Positions 43,534-51,297 of a DNA stretch of 64,000 nucleotides are shown here, piece by piece (position 1 is the first letter of the stretch; each line of letters starts with the position of its first letter). The translations under genes were made by a program, and so were the position numbers. The notes below the pieces were generated by a model that made no database searches, was not told where the DNA came from, and worked only from the letters and a program-made list of their open reading frames with translations. Origin of the DNA: Jejuia sp047345485 (lineage in GTDB: Bacteria > Bacteroidota > Bacteroidia > Flavobacteriales > Flavobacteriaceae); NCBI RefSeq assembly GCF_047345485.1, contig NZ_JBLFEN010000010.1:16906-80905 (forward strand). The letters are read 5' to 3'.

Positions 43534-44433
43534 TTATCCTGTTTCGTAATCTGCTAAATTTCTAGGGCCTTCTAATACTATTCTAACAATTTGTAGCGTG
43601 CCATCATCTCGAGTAGCTATTTGCCATTTTATTAACGAAATAGCACCGTTTTCAATCTCTAAACCTGTAATACTCCTTGGATGTACACAACTACCGTCGT
43701 TAAAAAAAGCAATGTCGCCAGGTTCTGGGAAACGCGGTCTGTGTGTGTGACCGAAAATGGTAAGTAAATTATTGTTTTGGGCAATCCATTTTTTGGCACG
43801 TTTCTCAACTTTTATAAGCTCTTTGTAGTTTTTTGCAGGACTTGTAGGGTCTGCTATTCCCATAACATTTAAGGGTTTCCAAAGAATTCTAACCAAAAAC
43901 CTACTCCATTTCCAAAATAAATAGTTCCACCAATCGGCTTGATGTCCGTGTGTTAAGAATAATTCTTGCCCAGTTAAACAGTGTTTTAAAACAATACCTT
44001 CATGATATGTTATATCTCCAAAAAGCTCTACATCTTTACCAACTTTTGGATCAAAATAGGTGGATAAATGTTTCTTTACATACTCAGGGTTTCTGTAAAC
44101 CATATCATGATTACCCCAAATCATGTGTAAGCGATTATCCTTATGGAATAACTTCATAAGCATATACACATTTTTATGTGCATTTAGAATAGATTCAAAA
44201 GTTAAGTTTTCCCAAAGCTCGTCACCATCTCCTAATTCACAATAATTAAAACCTTCAGCATAATAATGTTTTAAAGCATGAAAGTAAATATTACGGTTAT
44301 TCGCAAAATCGTCAGCAAAACTATTATCACCACGATGACAGTCGCTAAATAATATAAATTTACTATCGTCATCAAAATCGATAACTTTAGCATTGGCGTA
44401 GGCTTTATTTAATCGTTTTTTAGAAGAAAACAT
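43534..44433 (-). CDS. Metallophosphoesterase (calcineurin-like)
   Basis: The five metal-binding motifs are visible in order: ILFSDCHRGDNSF, ELGDGDELWE, WGNHDMVYR, THGHQADWWN and FGHTHRPRFP. The protein is cytosolic or peripheral with 299 aa and has no signal peptide. The first motif reads SDCHRG rather than the common SDLHLG. The substrate is not known; UDP-diacylglucosamine hydrolases and similar enzymes share these motifs. Followed by the DUF1853 gene in the same transcript. Confidence 0.92.
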   Translation of the reverse strand: MFSSKKRLNKAYANAKVIDFDDDSKFILFSDCHRGDNSFADDFANNRNIYFHALKHYYAEGFNYCELGDGDELWENLTFESILNAHKNVYMLMKLFHKDNRLHMIWGNHDMVYRNPEYVKKHLSTYFDPKVGKDVELFGDITYHEGIVLKHCLTGQELFLTHGHQADWWNYLFWKWSRFLVRILWKPLNVMGIADPTSPAKNYKELIKVEKRAKKWIAQNNNLLTIFGHTHRPRFPEPGDIAFFNDGSCVHPRSITGLEIENGAISLIKWQIATRDDGTLQIVRIVLEGPRNLADYETG

Positions 44434-44449
44434 TAATGTAAATGTAAAT

Positions 44450-44484
44450 AAAAAAAGTGTTTCTAATTTGAAACACTTTTTTTA
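44450..44484. terminator. Intrinsic terminator after the Met/His-rich transporter gene
   Basis: AAAAAAAGTGTTTC pairs with GAAACACTTTTTTT around a 6-nt loop. On the minus strand it follows the gene ending at 44502 and precedes the metallophosphoesterase gene. Confidence 0.85.
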
Positions 44485-44501
44485 ATATCGTTATTCTATT
44501 A

Positions 44502-45542
44502 TTAATGTGTGGCGTACTGTATACCAAATGTTAAGTTATAATTCTGTTTTAATTGAATGCCGTTTAAATCTTGGTATAACGGCGTAGTAATTTCACTAGC
44601 AAATCTTAACCCTTTTAAACCACCATTTTTAATCATGTAATTAACTCCAAACCCAGAATTTATAAACGTGCCACCAGAGTTTGCGGTATCTGCTGTGGTT
44701 ACCATCATTGGGTTTATGAGCGGGTTAGCCCTACTAATTTCATCAACAAGAAGCCCTTGTAATCTTACCGAAAAGCTTAGGTTTTCTCCAGCTCTTGCTG
44801 CAATCCAGTTATTAAAACTATAACGATTACCAAATTTGTAATCTTGATCGTTGTTATTAATATTAATAAAGCCAGTAAGTTGGTGCCCCCAAGAAAATAA
44901 ATCGCATTGTCCTAGATAAGTTAAACCAAGTTTTGTGCCAAAAGAACCCGTTCCTGTTTGCATTGGGTAAGGCAATTGTACAGCATTACCCATAGAAACA
45001 GGTAACACGTTTTTTTCCTCAATACTTCCTGTTGGTATATTTATACCAAATTGTGCATGCATTGCTTTTCTGTTTTTATTAAAAATACTGTAAAGTGCAT
45101 TTACCATAACATCACCAATGCCACTGGTATTAGTATTAAACCTATTACCATTTCTCATTTGTAAATTCATATCATTTTCAATGTAATTAGCCATAGCCAT
45201 CAAGGTTATTTTATCAGATGGGGCATACATGGCTCCTAGCATATGCATCTGCATTACCATATCCAAAGGTGCAACCATAAAATTAGCATGTGCATCGGCA
45301 GTAGTTGCATCTTCAGTTCCTTGCCTTAAATTTCTCATATCCATAGTCATATAACGATAAGAAAACATGAATTCTCCCTTATGGTGCGTATGGTCTGCCA
45401 TTACAGAAATAGGTGCGTGTCCATCGGGTCTGCTGGAAGACCATAAGCTAGAATCTGAATTGTGAGTATTATGATTTTCGTTTTGTGCAAAAGTTAATGA
45501 TGTAGCCATATAAAGTATAACAACAAATAATATATTTTTCAT
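44502..45542 (-). CDS. Outer-membrane transporter-like protein, Met/His rich
   Basis: A signal peptide (MKNILFVVILYMATSLTFAQ) precedes a His-rich start (NENHNTHNSDSS, HTHHKGEFMFSYRYM). The body has beta-strand repeats like the Phenol_MetA_deg-type barrel family (GIGDVMVNALYSIF, GSFGTKLGLTYLG). Clusters such as MVMQMHMLGAMY and MTMDMRN are Met/His rich, as in copper-handling proteins. The protein has 346 aa and ends NYNLTFGIQYATH. It lies downstream of the CNGKC protein gene. A copper or heavy-metal role is inferred from composition and context. Confidence 0.78.
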   Translation of the reverse strand: MKNILFVVILYMATSLTFAQNENHNTHNSDSSLWSSSRPDGHAPISVMADHTHHKGEFMFSYRYMTMDMRNLRQGTEDATTADAHANFMVAPLDMVMQMHMLGAMYAPSDKITLMAMANYIENDMNLQMRNGNRFNTNTSGIGDVMVNALYSIFNKNRKAMHAQFGINIPTGSIEEKNVLPVSMGNAVQLPYPMQTGTGSFGTKLGLTYLGQCDLFSWGHQLTGFININNNDQDYKFGNRYSFNNWIAARAGENLSFSVRLQGLLVDEISRANPLINPMMVTTADTANSGGTFINSGFGVNYMIKNGGLKGLRFASEITTPLYQDLNGIQLKQNYNLTFGIQYATH

Positions 45543-45571
45543 CGGTTTTTTTAAAATTTAGTATTAAGTAT

Positions 45572-45645
45572 AATTATTTGGGCAATTGCCTATCTACGGA
45601 ATCGCAGGCAAGTTGCCACAAGGGTTGGGCTATCTGCTATATCAT
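45572..45645 (+). repeat. Dispersed repeat copy B
   Basis: Starts AATTATTTGGGCAATTGCC and later reads GTTGCCACAAGGGTTGGGCT then ATCTGC, sharing its start and core with copy A at 37451. An inner stretch around 45580-45615 is itself partly repeated (GGCAATTGCC and GGCAAGTTGCC). Confidence 0.55.
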
Positions 45646-45655
45646 TCTGCGAAGT

Positions 45656-45683
45656 AGTCCCAAATGTGTTTTGGGATCTCATC
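45656..45683 (+). repeat. REP-like hairpin followed by ATCTCAT, copy 1
   Basis: TCCCAAA (45658-45664) pairs with TTTGGGA (45670-45676), followed by TCTCAT. Similar elements occur at 55614 and 56349. Confidence 0.5.
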
Positions 45684-45785
45684 TTTTAAAGAACTATTGG
45701 TTTTTAGTGTACATCTTTAGTTCATTAATACTCGCACAAAGGATGTAACTTCTATCCCAAACGCAAAAAAAATCAAGTATTTAAA

Positions 45786-46160
45786 TTATACTAAATCAGG
45801 AGGTTGGTAAGCGTAGTCATTATAATCAAAATAATAGAATACGCGGTATGGAGTAGTTTTTAGTTTTTTGTAGTCTTCAATATTATTTAAAACTTTAATA
45901 TTACAAATATTTACAAAACCTATAGGATAGTTTTCTAAAGATATACTTAACGATTTAAGAGGATTGTTTTCTTGTTGCTTTTCAATTTCTTTAACTAAAT
46001 GGCACTTACCATTACATTGCAGTTGTGGTTTATCTTTATTAATACACAAAAACTCTGCAATATAGTCTTGGTTTAAAATATATTCAACATAAGGTTGTAC
46101 AGGTTTCAACATAGCAAGTATGTAGAGACAAACAAAATATGTAGCAATCCATCTATGCAA
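45786..46160 (-). CDS. Small CNGKC-motif protein, probably metal related
   Basis: This protein has one N-terminal membrane helix (YFVCLYILAMLKPVQPYVEY) and the motif CNGKCHL in the segment PQLQCNGKCHLVKEIEK. It then has a tail rich in Tyr/Asp. The frame opens at a TTG at 46175, but that codon is inside a -7 element. The TTG at 46160 is the more likely start, and ATG 46112 is a third option. Similar CNGKC proteins occur in Flavobacteriaceae beside metal-transport genes; the function is not known. The two Cys could bind metal. It is upstream of the Met/His-rich transporter. Confidence 0.7.
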   Translation of the reverse strand: MHRWIATYFVCLYILAMLKPVQPYVEYILNQDYIAEFLCINKDKPQLQCNGKCHLVKEIEKQQENNPLKSLSISLENYPIGFVNICNIKVLNNIEDYKKLKTTPYRVFYYFDYNDYAYQPPDLV

Positions 46161-46172
46161 GACTTTTTTTTG

Positions 46173-46199
46173 CAAATATAGTTTTCACCTATATGTCAA
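46173..46199 (-). promoter_or_regulatory. Promoter of the CNGKC gene
   Basis: On the minus strand, TTG (46199-46197), a 16-nt spacer and TATATTTG (46180-46173) match the Bacteroidota consensus. It overlaps the upstream TTG of the open frame, which excludes that as the start. Confidence 0.6.
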
Positions 46200-46275
46200 A
46201 CAAAAAAATCTGGGTGATATTAGTTATAATAATCACCCAGATTAACTAATGATAACTAAAAAAAATTACTTGTTA

Positions 46276-49200
46276 TTAAATTGTTTTTCTACAGAGAGGA
46301 TCGGCTCCAATTGTGCCAATTAGACGATCTAAATAATTGTCTGATTTTACCTTATTGTATTGTGTTTTCACAAATGCTAATCTATCTTCAATATTCATTT
46401 GAATTATTAAATCCTTATTATTTGTATCATTTATAAAATCTTCTAAATACGATATCTGAGATTCATAGAATTTAATATCTTTTTGCTGCTTTAATTTCAA
46501 ACGATTAATATACCAGTCGCTATTTACAACATAATCTCTATCAAAAAATTTACGCAATTCAGGATCGCTAATATCTTTACCTTTATATTCGCCATAAGCC
46601 ATAATGTGTAATAATATTTGTAAAGGTGGAATAGCAGCATCAATACTACCATCTTCAAAATAGTTAAGTGCAACTTTTTGTTGGGCTTCGGTAATATTGT
46701 TAATACCGTCCACAAAATCCTCCATACCTTGTAGTTCTGGTTTTAGCATTCTTTCACCAAATACAGCAGTAGGTTCATCAAAAATTCTATTTAAACAATG
46801 TAATGCAAATGTTTTGGTAATTCTGTATCCTAATCTACTTGCTAATACTTTTTCGCCTTTATAATCAAAATCTTCAAGTTTTTCAAGCGAGCCATTTTTA
46901 ATTAAGTTTTTTGGATCTCTATCCTCAGGCGCCATTCTAGCCCATATTTCTGGGATTAATAAACTTACGTCATGGTCTATTTTGTTTTCAGCACCAACAT
47001 AACCAGCAGCGGTACTAAATCCGTTAGATTCTGTTAGAATATGTGATAGTAAAGCGTTATTTAAATCTGTTGTTGGCGTTAGCATATTAAACGGTGCTTT
47101 GGTTAATGCACCCTCAGATCCAGCTCCAGTAGTTGAAGGTGATTTACCAGTTAAACTACAAATGAAATCCATAAATAATTCTGGAGTTTCTTGATAGTGA
47201 ATAGGGTTGTAAACCGCCAATGGCCTAATACCAGCTTTTTTATCAACTGGGTTGTTTCTTCGTCCGGGTAAAACGGCATTTACAGTATGAATTACAGGGT
47301 CTTCTAATTTAATTTTACGTTTTAAGCGCACACCCATATCTGAAATATAAGAAGCTTCTGTTTCGTTATAAAATTTATTTGGCTCTAAATACCGAGGGTT
47401 TTTAGTAGGCAAACCATCTTCAATAATTCTCGGGTGCGATGGCAAAACAAATTGTATATCGTCCTCATCACTATCAATAATCTCTTTTATGAAATCTTGT
47501 ACAGGTTGTGTGTATTTGTCATAATTAATAGTGTCTTCATAGATATCGATAGCGTCTTTTTTAGTTAACATTTCGTAGTTAGTTAAAAATCTACCATTTG
47601 AAATTATATCTAATTCAGCACCTTTATCATAACCTCTTACAATGGCTTCGTCCGGTCTTTGGAATAAATGTGCTTCACAGTTTGTTAGAATTTTTACACT
47701 TTTATTTTCGTATTCAGGATTTAAATCTTTAAACTGATTTTTAGGTAATGTTATAGAAGCTGAGATATCATCCTCTGTTTGAATTTTTTCAGATGCAGAA
47801 AAATCCGAACGTAATTTGTTTAACATCCAATTACCTTGTTGGTTAAACCCAATACGCACATAACTACCTACAACAGGGTTATTATTGTATAGGAGAGAGG
47901 TGCCTTTTTCACCATTAATTATATCTACAGACATTAAGTCTTTCCAGTTAAGATTTGCACCATGAGCTTGTCTAAATAGTCGTTTTACGAATAGCACCAA
48001 AGAGCGAATATGTACAGGAATGTTTTCTAACCATGTATTAAATTCATCAGAGTTTTCTTCTGATGGTGTTAATAGTTTTACAACTGAACCCAAAGTTCTT
48101 TTTTCACTTAAAAAGGATCTAGATTTTGGCCTGTTTGGATCTTTATCTCTCCATCTTGTTGAGTAATTAAATTCAATAATTTCATCAGCTTTTTTAAAAT
48201 CTTCTTCTATGTTGTGAATATTAAATCTACCATAGGTAATGGCATTTTGCATTGATTTAGAAATCTCAGATTTACCACCACCAGACACCGTACAAGGTTT
48301 ATGGCAAAATACGCCTTCTGGATAAGTTTCTACCATGCGCCATAGGTTGATAGATTTGTGTTTTTCTAACCTTAGCTTATTTCCAGAAGGGTGTATATAG
48401 GTTTTAAAAGGTGATAACTTTAATTTTTGTGCTTTGCCTTTATAGCTCCAAGAGATACTATTAGTATTTATATCGAAATAAGACGACTCTGGTATGTAAA
48501 GTATATTAGGATAGGAATTATCTACCGCGTAATTTTCAGGTTTTATTGTAATACGATCTCCTAATATGTTTTTTACATCTTCAAAAGTATGATCTAGTCC
48601 ATAATATTTGTTGTAGTCATTACAATTTACAGTATCACCCATAACACGTCTAGCATAAGCTATAGCGCCACCAGCATGTTCTTCTTCTAAAACACCATAT
48701 AAATTGGCAGAATAACTAATTTGGGTTTTAATCTCTTTTTTAGAATATCCGTAATAATTATCGGCAATCAAAGTTATAACCACCCCGCTGTCGTCTCTAC
48801 AGGTAATTTTAAAGGCGCCACCATCATTATAAAGCTCATGTTCTTCTATCCAGCACATACCATCTTTTTTCTGGCGATCTGTAGCAGCATCAAAATGCGG
48901 AAGACCTACATCTTTCTTTTTAAGTTTTAATAATTGAGGTGCAAGAATGATACATCCTGTATGTCCTGTCCAGTGTTCTGGATCTAATGCAGCATCATTA
49001 TGTGCTAAATTAGGGTTGCCTGCATTACCAAAAATATTTTCAACAAAATCCAAATTACTTACTAAAGAACCAGGCGCAAAAAATCTAACTTCTAATCTTT
49101 TTTCGCTAATAGCACCTTTTACCTCAGGGCATACTACTGGCCTTAAAAGCATAGAAACCATAGTGTGGGCTTTATCTTCTTGGTTTGATGTAAATGGAAG

Positions 49201-49734
49201 TATATTTAATTCATTTGAAGGTTTAAAAGCTTCATTGATAAAATGTGCTAGTACTACTTTAGGTACTTCTTTTTTATCTAATGGCACTGGAAGAGGCCCT
49301 TCAACAATATGAAACGTCCCTTTGGTTGTTCTTTTGTCATGTAATGGGTTGTTTAAAATGCCTTGCTTTAGTCGTTTTGAGTTTACTAAATTGCTTTTAA
49401 AAGAATTGCCGTCAGGTGGTAAACTAGCCTCTCTTGCTTGTCCTTTTTTAGAAAGTATTAATGTATTATTTGGTAATTTATAAGATTTATTTATCGATAC
49501 ATCTTTTAAATAACCGTCTATAAAATTTTGAATTCTTGCATCAGCAGGTGCTAAATGATCTGCCAAAAGTCTTGATTTTTCTTTAAGACTCATAATTAGC
49601 GGACGTGTTGTTTTTTCAAACTCTGGATCGCAAAATTTTTCAGTACTATTCGCTTTGTCTTTAAAAACGGGTTGTCCTATTGAAGCTAATTGTAGATTAA
49701 TAAATTGAATGATGTCTTTTCTTGATGTTTCCAT
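46276..49734 (-). CDS. PPi-type phosphoenolpyruvate carboxykinase
   Basis: This 1152-residue protein fits the PPi-dependent PEP carboxykinase family (PEP + CO2 + phosphate to oxaloacetate + PPi, or reverse). Family phrases in order are SLPPDGNSFKSNLV, ENIFGNAGNPNLAHND, HWTGHTGCIILAPQ, MCWIEEHELYNDGGAF, VVITLIADNYYGYSKKE, ISYSANLYG, and CHKPCTVSGGGKSEISKSM (about 476-494). The size agrees with characterised members of about 1,130-1,160 aa. It is unrelated in sequence to the ATP-type PckA at 22334. Catalysis by bacterial members from Bacteroidota is inferred from homology. Two PEPCK types in one genome suggest separate roles or directions. Confidence 0.85.
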   Translation of the reverse strand: METSRKDIIQFINLQLASIGQPVFKDKANSTEKFCDPEFEKTTRPLIMSLKEKSRLLADHLAPADARIQNFIDGYLKDVSINKSYKLPNNTLILSKKGQAREASLPPDGNSFKSNLVNSKRLKQGILNNPLHDKRTTKGTFHIVEGPLPVPLDKKEVPKVVLAHFINEAFKPSNELNILPFTSNQEDKAHTMVSMLLRPVVCPEVKGAISEKRLEVRFFAPGSLVSNLDFVENIFGNAGNPNLAHNDAALDPEHWTGHTGCIILAPQLLKLKKKDVGLPHFDAATDRQKKDGMCWIEEHELYNDGGAFKITCRDDSGVVITLIADNYYGYSKKEIKTQISYSANLYGVLEEEHAGGAIAYARRVMGDTVNCNDYNKYYGLDHTFEDVKNILGDRITIKPENYAVDNSYPNILYIPESSYFDINTNSISWSYKGKAQKLKLSPFKTYIHPSGNKLRLEKHKSINLWRMVETYPEGVFCHKPCTVSGGGKSEISKSMQNAITYGRFNIHNIEEDFKKADEIIEFNYSTRWRDKDPNRPKSRSFLSEKRTLGSVVKLLTPSEENSDEFNTWLENIPVHIRSLVLFVKRLFRQAHGANLNWKDLMSVDIINGEKGTSLLYNNNPVVGSYVRIGFNQQGNWMLNKLRSDFSASEKIQTEDDISASITLPKNQFKDLNPEYENKSVKILTNCEAHLFQRPDEAIVRGYDKGAELDIISNGRFLTNYEMLTKKDAIDIYEDTINYDKYTQPVQDFIKEIIDSDEDDIQFVLPSHPRIIEDGLPTKNPRYLEPNKFYNETEASYISDMGVRLKRKIKLEDPVIHTVNAVLPGRRNNPVDKKAGIRPLAVYNPIHYQETPELFMDFICSLTGKSPSTTGAGSEGALTKAPFNMLTPTTDLNNALLSHILTESNGFSTAAGYVGAENKIDHDVSLLIPEIWARMAPEDRDPKNLIKNGSLEKLEDFDYKGEKVLASRLGYRITKTFALHCLNRIFDEPTAVFGERMLKPELQGMEDFVDGINNITEAQQKVALNYFEDGSIDAAIPPLQILLHIMAYGEYKGKDISDPELRKFFDRDYVVNSDWYINRLKLKQQKDIKFYESQISYLEDFINDTNNKDLIIQMNIEDRLAFVKTQYNKVKSDNYLDRLIGTIGADPLCRKTI

Positions 49735-49894
49735 AATAATCTAACTTTAATTTTGCTCGTATACCTTGTTAAGGTTTGAAACAAAGTTAAGTTTAGAGGT
49801 ACTGAAAAAACCTGTCAAAAGTCATGTTACCATTAATTTTTTTACGATAACGATGTAGTGTTAAAAACTGCTGTTAATGAGATAATAAGTTTTG

Positions 49895-51073
49895 CTACTT
49901 AAACCCATTCAACCCCGTAATATCTAAGCCAGTAATTAATAAATGAATATCATGCGTGCCTTCATAAGTAATTACACTTTCAAGGTTCATCATATGGCGC
50001 ATAATACTATATTCACCTGTAATACCCATGCCACCAAGCATCTGTCTTGCTTCTCGGGCAATAGTGATAGCCATATCCACATTATTACGTTTTGCCATAG
50101 AAATTTGTGCTGAGGTTGCAGTATCATTTTCGCGCATTACGCCCAGTCTCCATGCTAAAAGTTGGGCTTTAGTGATTTCTGTAATCATTTCAGCAAGTTT
50201 CTTTTGTTGTAGTTGAAACTGCCCAATGGGCTTACCAAATTGCATACGCTCTTTGCTATAACGCAATGCCGTATCATAACAATCCATGGCAGCACCAATA
50301 GCGCCCCAAGCTATACCATATCGTGCAGAATCTAAACAGCCTAATGGCGCACCTAAACCAGATTTATTAGGTAATAGGTTTTCTTTAGGCACTTTCACAT
50401 TATCAAAAATAAGCTCACCAGTAGCTGATGCACGAAGCGACCATTTGTTGTGCGTTTCTGGGGTTGTAAAGCCTTCCATACCGCGTTCTACTATAAGTCC
50501 ATAAATTCTACCTTCTTCGTTTTTTGCCCAAACTACAGCTACTTGTGCAAAAGGCGCATTACTAATCCATAGTTTTGCACCATTTAAAAGGTAGTGATTG
50601 CCCATATCTTTAAAATTAGTCGTCATGCCTCCAGGGTTACTTCCATGATCTGGTTCGGTGAGTCCAAAACAACCCATCCACTCACCACTGGCTAATTTTG
50701 GCAGGTATTTTTGACGTTGCTCCTCATTCCCATATTTCCAGATAGGATACATCACTAAAGACGATTGTACGGAAGCTGTGGAGCGCACGCCAGAATCGCC
50801 TCGTTCAATTTCTTGCATGATTAAACCATAACTAATTTGGTCTAAACCTGCACCGCCATATTCCAAAGGGATATAAGGCCCAAAAGCACCAATTTCTGCT
50901 AAACCTCCAATAATGTGTTTTGGGAATTCTGCTTTTTGAGCATACTCTTCTATAATGGGGGATACCTCACGTTTTACCCATTCTCTAGCTGCACCTCTTA
51001 CTAGTTTGTGCTCATCAGTAAGAAATTCATCTAAATTATAATAATCTGGTGCTTCGAATAGATCTGGTTTCAT
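49895..51073 (-). CDS. Acyl-CoA dehydrogenase, glutaryl-CoA dehydrogenase-like
   Basis: This FAD flavoprotein oxidises an acyl-CoA. The N-terminus reads PDLFEAPDYYNLDEFLTDEH and REWVKREVSP. FAD-binding segments are GCFGLTEPDHGSNPGGM and LWISNAPFAQVAVVWAK. The catalytic base and CoA part includes RYGIAWGAIGAAMDCYDTAL, and ITYEGTHDIHLLITGLDITG carries the Glu of the glutaryl-CoA branch. The length of 392 aa is normal. The glutaryl-CoA assignment fits the IAWGAIGAAMDCYDTA segment, but enzymatic specificity is inferred. No obvious operon partners are adjacent. Confidence 0.9.
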   Translation of the reverse strand: MKPDLFEAPDYYNLDEFLTDEHKLVRGAAREWVKREVSPIIEEYAQKAEFPKHIIGGLAEIGAFGPYIPLEYGGAGLDQISYGLIMQEIERGDSGVRSTASVQSSLVMYPIWKYGNEEQRQKYLPKLASGEWMGCFGLTEPDHGSNPGGMTTNFKDMGNHYLLNGAKLWISNAPFAQVAVVWAKNEEGRIYGLIVERGMEGFTTPETHNKWSLRASATGELIFDNVKVPKENLLPNKSGLGAPLGCLDSARYGIAWGAIGAAMDCYDTALRYSKERMQFGKPIGQFQLQQKKLAEMITEITKAQLLAWRLGVMRENDTATSAQISMAKRNNVDMAITIAREARQMLGGMGITGEYSIMRHMMNLESVITYEGTHDIHLLITGLDITGLNGFK

Positions 51074-51297
51074 TCTACGTGATTTTTAAATAAGTTTTAT
51101 CTCAAATTTAAATAATCTTTCATCATGATACCGTATTTTTACAGGTAAATCTTTATTTCTCTTTACCTTACTTTGTAAGTGCTTTTAGTATTAAGCACTT
51201 TAATACATAATTTAAATTAAACTTATGTCACTTTTTAAAGTCTAACTGAAATAACCACTTATCATTTTCAGAGCGGTTTAATTTAAAGTCTACAAAA

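Noticed and set aside
48947..49312. 121-codon plus-strand open frame inside the PPi-type PEPCK gene
   Set aside because: Antisense to strongly conserved coding sequence; no signal, motif or promoter of its own.
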